From Ostrinia nubilalis (Eukaryota; Arthropoda; Insecta; Lepidoptera; Crambidae), in the NCBI RefSeq assembly GCF_963855985.1, contig NC_087096.1:5146001-5210000 (forward strand): a stretch of DNA of 64,000 nucleotides, read 5' to 3'. The notes below the pieces were generated by a model, which had not been told where the DNA came from, did not search any database, and worked only from the letters and a program-made list of their open reading frames with translations. The translations under genes and the position numbers were made by a program. Shown here in pieces: positions 46,355 through 56,007 of the stretch. How positions within the stretch are numbered: the stretch's first letter is position 1; the number at the start of each line of letters is the position of its first letter.

Positions 46355-46866
46355 CTCGGAACAACCTGTAAGAACAGTTTCATTAGTCACACATTCTACA
46401 ACTTAAAAATAAATTTGTCATACTTTAAAACTTTATTACCTGGGCCGCCTTATTGTAGTTATTATTGTTGTAAGGTGTTAGTAATTGTAAGTCATAGGAT
46501 AAATCATACACACAATAGATCAATTATTGTTGTGTTGGTTGTATTGTCAGATATTCTCATCATTCCACAACTTCTTGTATGCAATGTAGACAATTTTGAT
46601 TTCATGTTACAGTACAAATGTTGCTCTGAATACAGACAGAGTCAATACATTTTTTTAATCTTTCTGCGGCTATGTTATTGCACTGTATCGGATGGTCATT
46701 GTACTATCAGGTGTGTACACCAGTCAAACTATATCATTCATATACATTTCCATAAAATTATAAACTATAATGACATTAGAAACAAATTCTTAATGCTATA
46801 TAAATTAATTTATACTGAGTCCAGGGTAATGACATCTGTGACCACGGCACTATGGTACGTTAGTAA
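46355..46866. other. AT-rich spacer between CR1 ORF1 and ORF2
   Basis: A sharp return to AT-rich sequence after the GC-rich ORF1. A 159-codon frame (46415-46894, TTG start) crosses it and overlaps the open start of ORF2 in another frame. Its composition is noise-like (rich in I, Y, C and H), so it is probably not translated. An intron-like or insertion origin cannot be excluded. Confidence 0.5.
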
Positions 46867-49791
46867 CTTATCAAACGCACAGGCCTGGGGCTAAAAAAAT
46901 TATTAATTGGCCTTTACAACGCAGGCTCTCTGTGCACAAAACAGGAAGAATTTATTGTTGGGGTGGAGGAATTGGCACCGGATATATTGGCAATAAACGA
47001 AACGTGGCTGGGACCGGGAGAGGATGACAGAGCTCCCAAACTGGTGGGGTACCAATTCAGACACGCTCCGAGACCTGGCCATGTCAGGGGGGGCCGGGGT
47101 GGCGGGGTCGGTTTTTATATACGTAGGGGTCTGAATTTCAAGATTAGCCAGCATCCCATTGGAACGGCAACTGTGGAGCAGATGTGGCTGAATGTACGGC
47201 TGCCCGGTCAGAGGATAGTGGTGGGCACCGCCTACCGACCTCCGTGGCAGGACGTGTCCGTATTCCTTGAGGCTATAACAGAATCAATTACCTCTTTCTC
47301 CGGGGTGGACGGAGTGTTCCTGACTGGTGATTTTAATATTGATCTGCTTGATAGTGGTAGTGCTAAATGTAAGGCTTTCACTGATTTCACACAAAGCCTG
47401 AGTGTCTCTCAACTAATTGGTGAGCCGACACATTTCACTGATCACAGTGCCACACTGATCGATGTGATGTGCACTGACATGCGGGCGGGACAGGTGACGG
47501 TGAGCCATTCACCTGATCGTGGGGGGCATGCGATGCTACTAGCGGAGGTCAAGGTGGAGGTGGAAAAGCCGTGTCCTAGGTGGGTGACGTACAGGCCACT
47601 AAAAAGTATTGTGTTGGAGCAACTGGATAAAGATCTGGGGCTAATTAATTGGAATAATATTGGAAGTCTCAATGATGTGAATCACATGGTTAGGGGGTTC
47701 TCGAGTTGTATTCTGGGACTAATGGACCTACATGCGCCAACTAAAACTAAGAAATTTAGGCACCCTCCTCACCCTTGGATAACTGACACCGTTAAGTCTA
47801 TGATGCGCATTAGGGATAACTACCATAGAAAATTTAAGAAGCACGGGACAGCAACTATTAGGCAAGCTTACAAGGAGATGAGGCATATAGTCATTGCAGC
47901 AATTGAACAAGAAAAAAAAAGTTACTTTGACAGACACATAAACAACAATTACAGGGACTCAAAGAAGTTGTGGAAAAATCTTAAGAGCACCATATTGCCA
48001 AACAAAAGGGACTCAAATGAGCTGCCTCCCGCATTTAATGACCCTGACAAATTGAATGTTCATTTTTTGAACGTCCCTGGGCAGGATGAGTCAAGTATTT
48101 CGCAGCTCACTTTCTTTGAACATAATAGGCTTAATATGTCGGCATCATTTACATTAGGTACGGTGAGCAGGGAAGTGGTAATGAATACCATCAAAGGCCT
48201 GCGTTCAAACGCAATGGGTTGCGACGGCATGTCTTTGGACGTATTGCGGCTGACACTGCCGCAATCACTGGAGGCCATCACGGCAATAATAAACCGCTCA
48301 TTACTTGAAGGTGTGTTCCCTGACGATTGGAAGACAGCAGTGGTTAAGCCCCTGCCTAAGACCGGCCAGCCAGCATCAATGCAGGAGTTACGACCTGTCA
48401 GTCTCCTTCCATGTTTGTCCAAGGTCTTGGAGAGGATAGTGTGCAACCAATTGACTGATTACCTTGAAAAACACAATATGCTCCCTGCTCTGCAATCTGG
48501 TTTTCGTAAGGGTCACAGCACGGCAACTGCTCTGGCGGATGTGGTGGATGGACTGCTTGCTTCTCAGGACCGGGGCATGGTGTCCGCCCTCATATTGCTT
48601 GATTTCTCTCGCGCTTTCGATTCTATAAACATACCATTGCTATTGTCAAAACTCAGCTATTACGGCCTCGAGGCCGGAGCTGTGAGGTGGTTCCACAGCT
48701 ACCTGACCAATAGGAAACAATATGTCGAACTGAAGCTGAGGGACGGGTCAGTGTTGCAGTCAAGTCCGAGGTCAGTCACAAGAGGGGTACCCCAGGGATC
48801 TATATTAGGCCCTATTTTGTACATTTTGTACAGTGCCGACATCACGGAACATATTGCACATTGCCAATATCAGTTGTATGCAGATGACCTGCAACTGTTC
48901 CTTTCGTTTCGGCCAGACGACCACGCATGTGCTATTAACATGCTTAACATGGAGCTGAAGGGTGTGTCTGACTGGTGTACGGATAATTGTCTTGTTCTGA
49001 ATCCCAAAAAGTCTAAACTGATGCTGATAGGTACTCCTAAAAATATTTCTAAATTGGATAATGTCACACTGGGAGTGGAACTGAATGGCGAAATAATAGA
49101 GAGAGTCACAGAGGTCAGAAACCTGGGTTTAGTGTTCGATAGCAAATTAAGATTCGAGAGCCATATCATTGAATGTGTCAAAAACTGTTTCTACAGACTG
49201 AAACTGTTGTACAGAGTAAGACCATACTTAAGCATAGAACTCAGGCAGACATTATGTGAATCACTTATCCTATCAAAACTTAATTATTGTGACACAGTTT
49301 ATGGCCCTTGTCTACTGGGTAGATCATCCAGGCTCTTGCAAAGGGTGCAGAATGCATGCGCGCGCTTCTGTTTCCATATCCCACCTAGGTCACACGTGAC
49401 CCCATTCCTGAATGCAGCCAATCAGTTAAAGATGGCAGCGCGCCGTAGGCTGCACCTGGCAACCATGCTCTTCGGAATTATCACAGCCTCACGGCCTGGG
49501 TATCTATCAGACAGGCTCATGAGGTCTCAGGAGCGTTGCGGTCATAAGAAGCGTTCTTGCACTAACATCTTTCTAACTCCTAGACATCGGACGTCTGCCT
49601 TTCGCGGGTCGTTCAAATTCGCCGCTTCTCGCTGCTGGAATGACTTGCCCCCGCCGCTGCGCGCACTGAAAGTTAAAAATACATTTAAGGTTAAAGTAAA
49701 GAGTCATTTATTATCATTACAAAAGGCCGATGAGGGGCAGACATATCATCACTTACCTCTCGGATCTGCGCGGCGCCTGAGGGGGGCATAG
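46867..49791 (+). CDS. CR1-like ORF2: endonuclease and reverse transcriptase, no ATG start
   Basis: The frame opens after a TAA at 46864-46866 and runs to TAG at 49789-49791. The first ATG in frame comes only after the endonuclease core has begun, so the real start is unknown. Numbering from the GTG at 46963, the endonuclease has NETWL (12-16), YRPP (91-94) and GDFNID (122-127); upstream, NAGSL supplies the usual catalytic Asn region. The terminal SDH motif reads GGH (187-189), lacking the Asp. The reverse transcriptase has LDFSRAFDSI (546-555), RGVPQGSILGP (607-617) and YADD (639-642), all intact. The C-terminal tail ends with the usual RSFKFAASRCWNDLP-like block (FAASRCWNDLPPPLRAL) and a Lys-rich end. 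Expected to nick DNA and copy the element's RNA at the target. Activity of this copy is doubtful. Confidence 0.9.
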   Translation, partial: LIKRTGLGLKKLLIGLYNAGSLCTKQEEFIVGVEELAPDILAINETWLGPGEDDRAPKLVGYQFRHAPRPGHVRGGRGGGVGFYIRRGLNFKISQHPIGTATVEQMWLNVRLPGQRIVVGTAYRPPWQDVSVFLEAITESITSFSGVDGVFLTGDFNIDLLDSGSAKCKAFTDFTQSLSVSQLIGEPTHFTDHSATLIDVMCTDMRAGQVTVSHSPDRGGHAMLLAEVKVEVEKPCPRWVTYRPLKSIVLEQLDKDLGLINWNNIGSLNDVNHMVRGFSSCILGLMDLHAPTKTKKFRHPPHPWITDTVKSMMRIRDNYHRKFKKHGTATIRQAYKEMRHIVIAAIEQEKKSYFDRHINNNYRDSKKLWKNLKSTILPNKRDSNELPPAFNDPDKLNVHFLNVPGQDESSISQLTFFEHNRLNMSASFTLGTVSREVVMNTIKGLRSNAMGCDGMSLDVLRLTLPQSLEAITAIINRSLLEGVFPDDWKTAVVKPLPKTGQPASMQELRPVSLLPCLSKVLERIVCNQLTDYLEKHNMLPALQSGFRKGHSTATALADVVDGLLASQDRGMVSALILLDFSRAFDSINIPLLLSKLSYYGLEAGAVRWFHSYLTNRKQYVELKLRDGSVLQSSPRSVTRGVPQGSILGPILYILYSADITEHIAHCQYQLYADDLQLFLSFRPDDHACAINMLNMELKGVSDWCTDNCLVLNPKKSKLMLIGTPKNISKLDNVTLGVELNGEIIERVTEVRNLGLVFDSKLRFESHIIECVKNCFYRLKLLYRVRPYLSIELRQTLCESLILSKLNYCDTVYGPCLLGRSSRLLQRVQNACARFCFHIPPRSHVTPFLNAANQLKMAARRRLHLATMLFGIITASRPGYLSDRLMRSQERCGHKKRSCTNIFLTPRHRTSAFRGSFKFAASRCWNDLPPPLRALKVKNTFKVKVKSHLLSLQKADEGQTYHHLPLGSARRLRGA

Positions 49792-50062
49792 ATGTACTGG
49801 CCCGCCTCTGGATTCGTGCTCTTTTTCTTTTTCCGTGTCTGCGGATTCCTTCTTTCCCATATGCTGCCTGTAAGCACACGGGGGTGGCTCGATCAAATTC
49901 ACGGCTATTCGTTGCTTGCCCCACCGTTTAGTGCACTGAAAGTTACAAACACGCTTAAGGTTCAAGTGACAGTGGTTAACATGGCAAAGAGACAGGGACG
50001 TATTTTATTTTATTTACCTTCCGGAACTGTGGGCAGCTGAGGGTGGATTGATGCGCCGGCCA
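49669..50062 (+). repeat. Diverged tandem duplication of the CR1 tail
   Basis: CTGAAAGTTAAAAATACATT (49669) recurs as CTGAAAGTTACAAACACGCT (49938), 269 bp later. Both are preceded by a C-C-G/A-CCG block and followed by AAGGTT(A/C)AAGT. The downstream blocks CTTACCTCTCGGATCTGCG...CTGAGGG and TTTACCTTCCGGAACTGTG...CTGAGGG also correspond. The second copy no longer continues ORF2. The divergence suggests an old duplication inherited by the family. Confidence 0.7.
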
Positions 50063-50919
50063 GTCCGTGGAGTTTCCAAAACTCATGCTGTGCCCTCGTT
50101 TGTGCTGTCGCCGCCATGGCGGAATACGTAACTCGCGACAGCCGTGTAGAAGGCATGTCAGTCTCACAGGTTCTTGGTGCGTGGAGAGTGGCGGGTCATT
50201 ATGCGTCTTGTTCTCACTAGGTACGTGGCAACACGTGGAAATAACGTTTCTCAAAGACGGACGTGATGAATAGATGACGGGGGAGCGATGAGCGAATGGC
50301 AGAGCGTCGTATTGTAACTTGACAGATAGTTACCCGGAAATAAAAATGTAAATGTCACAGACCAAATGGAAGAATTCTGTGCACAGCTGATAATGCAATG
50401 GCTATAGATGCAACTATTTGTTTGTATGTTTTACTTTAAGGTTATGTTCCGTTTTTATTTTATTAATTTATTAATTTTGACATTTAATTTCAAATTTTTT
50501 CATTATTATTAATTAATATTGTTTTAATTTAAATTGATTTAATTTTTTATTATTATTTCTTTTTTTTGTTTGTTACACTGACATTGAATCTTTATTGTTT
50601 ATTATGTTGTACGCTTTGGAGCTCATTATTATTATTGTTTTATTTTATTTTTTATTTTTTTTTATTTTTTTCGTTCTATTGATTAGTTTTATAACACAGC
50701 ATGCCCATACGCCCAAGGCGTCCACTGAAAATCAGTGTCCAGCCATGCATTTAGCTGGTTGGATATACTGAGTGGGCGTCCTTTTTGGCACATCGCCTTT
50801 ATAGACATTTATAAGTATTATTATTGTTATTGTAATTTTTTTTATTTTTATTTCCATATTAATGTCCTGATTTATTGTTTCTTTTTTGTGTGCCAAATAA
50901 ATCATTCTTTCTTTCTTTC
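49792..50919 (+). other. CR1 3' UTR and 3' end
   Basis: The region holds the tail duplication, then an extremely T-rich block (50450-50690), then a GC-richer block (CAGCATGCCCATACGCCCAA) containing a near-palindrome TCCACTGAAAATCAGTGTCC, and finally AATAAA plus the TTTC repeat. The near-palindrome close to the 3' end could be the hairpin recognised by the reverse transcriptase, by analogy with other CR1/LINE elements. Confidence 0.6.
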
Positions 50920-51006
50920 AAATAATAATTTTATTTTATTGTATCCATCAGTTATTCAGAAGTTTGTAATTGTTTCCCAGTTTCGCGCTTATAAGTTAAT
51001 GTTTTA

Positions 51007-51124
51007 GGCTTAGTTGCACCACCTAACTTTAACGGTAACTATGACGATATCCGGTGCATTTTGTATGGAGTTTGACAGATTTTTGACGTTTGTCAAAGTT
51101 AAAGTAAGATGGTGCAACCCAGCC
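51007..51124. mobile_element. MITE family A, copy 6
   Basis: It opens GGCTTAGTTGCACCACC and ends TGGTGCAACCCAGCC, with TTA on both sides (51004-51006 and 51125-51127). It lies 33 bp upstream of the probable splice acceptor of the next exon, and its sequence keeps that reading frame open by chance. Confidence 0.85.
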
Positions 51125-51157
51125 TTAGAGATTAAGACTTTACCAACGTTGTTCCAG

Positions 51158-51607
51158 AGCCAGTTCATCATTCTGCTGTCATCAATCTTCATCCCGATCA
51201 ACGCCGTTCGTCTCCACAAACTATTCCAATACCTAGACGGCTTCAAATCCAACCACAAACTCCGAGGGTTCCTTCACGTTGGCAACGACTACGCAGTCTT
51301 CCTAAAACTGCCAAACCCTCACGACAAATACCTAATATACGAACTGTACGAAGCAAAAAACATTCCAGACCGAGGCAAGTACAGTCCACGACTATTAGCA
51401 ATTTCAAAAGTACCAGTAAACTACATAAAAGAGCAGCTGAAGATATTCCGAAGCGAACTTTATAAAGCAAAATATGTCGACACTAATGTGGTACCTGGAA
51501 CGCAAGTGAAAACTCTGAGGGAATGGCAAATAGAAAAAGCTCTGAATTTCGCCAGCGAAGGCAGAGCTTTTGAAAATAAAGCGCCTATTCTTAGAACCGT
51601 GCTGTAA
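51158..51607 (+). CDS. 3'-terminal exon of an unrecognised host gene (149 codons plus stop)
   Basis: The frame is long, uses C-rich third positions and contains no Met, so it must be a downstream exon. A good acceptor (GTTGTTCCAG) ends at 51157 and puts the exon in phase 0, beginning SQFIILLSSIFIPINAVRLH. The first residues form a likely membrane segment. The rest is soluble and basic, with FLHVGNDYAVFLKLPNPHDK and LREWQIEKALNFASEGRAF. Stop TAA at 51605-51607, AATAAA at 51783. I cannot assign a family. The CR1 and a MITE would then lie in its preceding intron, on the same strand for the CR1. A very large or pseudogenised exon is an alternative. Confidence 0.65.
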   Translation, partial: SQFIILLSSIFIPINAVRLHKLFQYLDGFKSNHKLRGFLHVGNDYAVFLKLPNPHDKYLIYELYEAKNIPDRGKYSPRLLAISKVPVNYIKEQLKIFRSELYKAKYVDTNVVPGTQVKTLREWQIEKALNFASEGRAFENKAPILRTVL

Positions 51608-52369
51608 TCAACAAACGTATCAAGTTTCAAAAGAGTTCCAACTAAAATAACACTTATTAGTGCTTCATCATTAGTCTCTTCGAATTCAGTAAAATATATA
51701 AATACGACGAATATAATTACGACTAATCTTTTTTTGTACGATTAATGCTTAAATTACTAAAAAATATTAAACGTTCTAATTTAATAAATTATCCTTTTTT
51801 GTTTTTGTGTTTTGATGTTCATCTGTTTAATTATATGCTGAAACTGAGTAGCAAATCGGAAATAACCAAGCTAAAACAAAGAAAACAATAATGGTCCGTC
51901 GACAAAAAATCTTGGTAAACATTGAATTGACTTTTGAATGAAAAGCATTAAACAGTTGCAATTTCAAAGCCGCTGTACATAAAAATATTGATTTTGACAC
52001 AACTCGATCAAAATATGTAAGTTACTGAAAGTAATAAACATGACGGTAAGCTTAAACATCAAGAACTTCATTATAAAGCAATGAAAACTAACTCTCTGAA
52101 GTGCATTAGTGTAATACAACTTAACATTTTAGTTTGAAAATTAAATATGGCTGCCTTTACACTGACGCGACGCCGCCGCGTCTGTGTGTAACTTTATTAG
52201 GAACTTATTAAATTTAAATCACCAATTTCTGAAAGTGATTTTGTGAGCAGGAACTTTGTATCTGATCATGATTTCAAAGTACAAGACTTTGAGGTCTGTT
52301 TTTTGAGTTAAAAGAGATAAAGACTAATAAGAAAAATATAGTCAAAGTTTACTGAAATAAAAAAGATCA
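51608..52369. other. 3' UTR with poly(A) signal, then AT-rich DNA
   Basis: AATAAA at 51783-51788 probably ends the transcript of the exon above. After that, nothing was recognised apart from a short CG-rich phrase (GACGCGACGCCGCCGCGTC) near 52170. Confidence 0.5.
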
Positions 52370-52441
52370 TAGCAGAGCGTGGTTTCGATCCACGGACCTC
52401 TGGGTTATGGGCCCAGCACGCTTCCACTGCGCCACTCTGCT
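52370..52441 (-). tRNA. Initiator tRNA-Met (CAT), minus strand
   Basis: On the minus strand the 72-nt sequence begins AGCAGAGTGGCGCAGTGGAA and has the anticodon loop GCCCATAAC. It shows the AAAC in place of the usual TTC in the T loop (GGATCGAAACC), a mark of eukaryotic initiator tRNAs. The acceptor stem AGCAGAG/CTCTGCT closes fully with A as discriminator. A run of six T follows in its transcription direction as a Pol III terminator. Identical to the copy at 55548. Confidence 0.97.
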
Positions 52442-53818
52442 TGTGTTAAGTAACGCCGAATCATGCTCATGTGAAAGAATTTTAGGAATTATCGTATAAA
52501 CTTTCATGCACTAGCCCTCTGCTTAATATTTTCAAGAGGATTTCCATATTTTATGACTGTGAGATACATACATACATACATAATTTTGTAGGCACTGAAA
52601 GCATTCAGTTAATTTAACATTTTAGGTTCTTGATTCTTTTTCATTTTTCACTTTACAATATAGTGTAGTGGACAGATTAAAACATGAAAAATGAAAACAT
52701 TTTGGGATTTTGCTGATCTTATATATAATTTTTCCTAAATAACAAGAAAATTACAATTTGAGTCGATTTAATAGTAATCGAGTTCGATGCCCTTTCATGA
52801 TAAGATTAGTGTCCATATTATGTAGGTAACAATTTATTACTGACGGTATTACTAATCTACCCACGTTTATCAAACTAATACAAGCAATGAAATTGCATAG
52901 AACGCAATTCAACTCGGAGTAATCACTCTCATACATCTTTATAAGCTGGCTTAACAGTTTTTCGTAACGTTACAGGATTTTATAGCTTCGTTTATGGCTG
53001 GGATTGAATAGAAACAGATTATTTTTATCGATAAAAATATGGACACAATCGTGATAAATTAATCCATGTATGTTCGTTCAATAGGTATAAGAAAATCAAA
53101 TTATTTTACATCTATCCTAGGATCCTTCCTCTACATACATCATAGAAATATAAGACTTATGTAGGTAGAGTTCTATCTTTATTGCACCTATCAGGTTTTT
53201 TCTGATCTGATGCACATTGTTATAACATACAAATTGAGCAATATTTTAATTAATTTTTCTTACTATTTGGTACTGCAAGCTTAAATCAATTTTGATTATT
53301 CGAAATCAAATCTAATTCTGCGTTGATCACTCTGATTGCGCCATTTCAGATATTTTTTCTGATAGATTTCTCCAGACTTTGACGTTAATTACTTCGCATG
53401 TCACAGGTTTAAAACTCTGTTACACTTTGGTGTAAATGCATTCTTTAGTTTCTGTTTGTGCCGCGTTTTTCACCAGGGGCACATAATCTCTACGCGGCAA
53501 GTCCATTAGCGGACCTTCTACACCTAATAACCACATCGAATTTTCAGTAGCATAACACCCTAAACCCACCTAATGATGTTGGACATAGAGCTCATTATAA
53601 GATGGTGCTCTGTTGAAAACTGTACGAAGCTAGAAGCGAGATGAAAATGAATAAAATAGGATATGGGACAAAAACTTCAGGCTTGTAAATAGGTCGGCTA
53701 TTTACCAGTCATCCTTTGGAATAACATTTATTTTGGTACGAGCAACAGGATTTCTACAAAATCATACTACTTACATATTCTGGGTTGGAAGACATATTTT
53801 TCCGAGACTGTGAGCACA
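52442..53818. other. AT-rich stretch, no recognised gene
   Basis: A CATACATACATACATA run near 52568. Otherwise nothing assignable. Confidence 0.45.
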
Positions 53819-54034
53819 TAATGAGGGCTATCGTTTTAGCGCTCACCAGTTGGCGCCACTGTAGAGTAAGGTCCTGTCACTTGCTAGTAGCGAAGACAGT
53901 GGCACCAACTGGTGAGCGCTAAAGTGGTAGGAGGACTATCGCATTTGCACTCATCAAGATGGCGCCACTGTAGAGTAAGGTCCTGTCAATCGCCAGGGGT
54001 GCCAACTGTTAAGTATAAAAACGATAGCCCTCAT
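53819..54034. mobile_element. MITE family D with an internal duplicated block
   Basis: Ends TAATGAGGGCTATCGTTTTA and AAAACGATAGCCCTCATTA are inverses. Inside, GGCGCCACTGTAGAGTAAGG, then TCCTGTCA, occurs twice in the same direction (about 53852 and 53961). GCGCTCACCAGTTGG pairs with CCAACTGGTGAGCGC. The element seems to be a fusion of two related foldback halves. Confidence 0.75.
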
Positions 54035-55345
54035 TATACACAATATATTATTATGAGAAGTTAGTCCATTTGGATAAACTAAAACTAAGATAAAATTGCA
54101 GCGGTGGGGAAGAGAGGTGGGAATATTCCCGTATTTAAATAAACCTCAACAAAGAAGAATACCTATTCTCTTCATTTTTTAAAGGCTTAAATAAAAATGT
54201 TCATTTATTTACCAAGTCGAAGTAATAACAGGACGAACTCTACATAAAATCATTTAATTTTTTCGAGAAAGAGTTATTTATTCAGAAATAATTTTAATGA
54301 AGTTTTACCCTTTCAAAAGAATTTCAATCATGAATATGCTGCTTCAAAAGGTATATTTCCACAAGAAACCTTTCCAGCAATACAATAATCTGGTCATCAT
54401 TTTATAACATGCATTGTATTCAGCATTGGACTAAAATGAAGCTCATTCATACAACATCTGTTTCTTATGTCTACAATATTGTGATATTCAGAAAGATTCT
54501 GGCTTGCAATCGAATACATTGATACTAAGTGTACATACAGTTTTATCCTTAAATCATACGAAAATATTGAGTGATTTCGTTTTCTAAGAATTTCTCACAA
54601 ACACAGCAACTCATCGTAAGCGTATCAATTGTGTATGATCAAGCAGAAGTGGAACGGAACAAACGAAAGATTTTCGTAGAATTTCCTATGCTAATATTTC
54701 TTTCAATATCAAAACTCGAACAGGTAAGTAGCGAAACCTTTTACCGAATGTCAAAAATGTTTCGTGCGTTTCAAGAATCGGACTTAATTGCAGGATGGAT
54801 ATGAGTACTTCATGAATAACACAATGGAATCAAATTTGTATCTCTGTATGTTCATATCCCAAATATCGCAGGAAGATGTTTTTGTGTAATACAAAAGAAA
54901 TAACTATTTTATTGGCTCCTTTCATGTATTTATTGGCATCTGTTGCTGAGCGATTTTTAATATTAATAAATACAATGTTATTTTCAATATCAATACCAAA
55001 CCTTCGAGAGAGAATTGGAGAATTTGGCTTTGACGCAAAAAGCAAGTGAAAGTACTTTGAAGGTAAAAGATCTCAAGCTGCGTTGCAGGTTCAAATACTG
55101 CTGACCCTGCTGGGAGTAGAAGTTAGTTTGTGATTTATACTTAAAGGCGTCATCTGAACATTAAATAAAAAAATATGTAACAATCCACTTATTGATTTTT
55201 GTGTTGTCTAGCGTTTTTAAATTCAAATTCTATATTAGTAAGTAAGCTCTTTTCAGGGCACTTATACATGTCCCAGTACAACTTTCTCTGTTACCACTAC
55301 GGACCAACATATCGGCTGGTGCTGGGAAGTGGCAGAATTTCACGC
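54035..55345. other. AT-rich stretch, no recognised gene
   Basis: Chance frames at 54571-54804 (+) and 54830-55045 (-) are AT-driven with no motifs. Confidence 0.4.
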
Positions 55346-55486
55346 CCGTATTCACAAACATTACTATCAGGTCTCACAGTGCGCGTGGACGCACAGGGTG
55401 CCACACGAACCAATCACAGAGCTCTATTCAACGCTGTGCATTGGATTTGTTGCTTCACTTAAGCAAGCATCGTTTGTGAATACGGT
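55346..55486. mobile_element. Short MITE with GTATTCACAAA ends
   Basis: CCGTATTCACAAACATTACT at the left mirrors AGCATCGTTTGTGAATACGG at the right with three mismatches. About 140 bp, GC-richer in the middle. No coding capacity. The exact outer bases are uncertain. Confidence 0.65.
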
Positions 55487-55547
55487 CGTCAGTCATCTTT
55501 GACGCCTTTGTTTGAACGCGGCCTAAAAATTTAGCTTATCTACCACA

Positions 55548-55619
55548 AGCAGAGTGGCGCAGTGGAAGCGTGCTGGGCCCATAACCCAGAGGTCCGTGGA
55601 TCGAAACCACGCTCTGCTA
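55548..55619 (+). tRNA. Initiator tRNA-Met (CAT), plus strand
   Basis: 72 nt, identical to the gene at 52370-52441 but on the opposite strand. Anticodon CAT within GGGCCCATAACCC. The three G:C pairs at the base of the anticodon stem (GGG/CCC) are a further initiator mark. A TTTT follows at about 55630. Internal promoter boxes are intact. Confidence 0.97.
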
Positions 55620-55791
55620 ATGTCAAATATTTTGCCGTAACGATGATTTCTCCTAAATATTAATTTTGATTTGGAATATGTTGTTTTCGTAGCGAAAAGT
55701 TTTTCCTTGCCTTTAACTTTAGACCGTCAATAAAATCTTAGAAATGGTTTCTTTGGCAATGAGGTTTTTCTTTAGGACACCGAAATAATGA

Positions 55792-56007
55792 AGCGATAGT
55801 TAAATAGTCCAATGGTGTCCGAATCGACATCCGAGGAATGCGGGTTTCTAATCAAATCAAAAATATTTTATTCAATATTGACCACTGGTGGCACTGGTCA
55901 AATACAGTAAATAAAATAAGTTTAAGCCGTGCTGCCACTGGACTATTAAATTGTGGTGAATTCACTCGTAACACAAGCATATTTAGCTGACCACGAGGGG
56001 TTAATGG
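55792..56007 (+). mobile_element. SINE family 3, degraded and interrupted
   Basis: The head (CGATAGTTAAATAGTCCAAT, then ATCCGAGGAATGCGGGTTT) is a decayed version of the copy at 42925. The body resumes at about 55930 (CTGCCACTGGACTATTAAAT) and runs to CCACGAGGGGTTAATGGTAC. About 77 bp in between (AAATCAAAAATATTTTATTC onward) are foreign to the SINE. Confidence 0.65.

Larger units (their letters stand above)
45101..50919 (+). mobile_element. CR1-like non-LTR retrotransposon, near complete
   Basis: One LINE with ORF1 (45173-46354), a 512-bp AT-rich spacer, ORF2 (46867-49791) and a 3' UTR of about 1.1 kb. It ends with AATAAA (50896-50901) and a TTCTTTCTTTC run. Such short tandem 3' ends and a two-ORF layout with a PHD finger in ORF1 are typical of the CR1 group. 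ORF1 and ORF2 are each uninterrupted, so the copy is young or was maintained. Possible defects are listed under the ORFs. The start coordinate is where the ORF1 frame opens; the true 5' end is unresolved. Confidence 0.85.

Noticed and set aside
45206..46390. Long minus-strand open frames (394 and 300 codons) opposite CR1 ORF1
   Set aside because: They mirror the GC-rich ORF1; composition is arginine/proline/serine-heavy with no domain. Stops are simply rare in such DNA.
46415..46894. 159-codon frame as a third CR1 protein
   Set aside because: Starts only at TTG, AT-driven composition, no motif; the CR1 group normally has two ORFs.
51014..51157. Extending the 51158 exon upstream to 51014
   Set aside because: The extra residues are encoded by a MITE (51007-51124), whose text is the same in other copies. 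A splice acceptor at 51157 is a better start.
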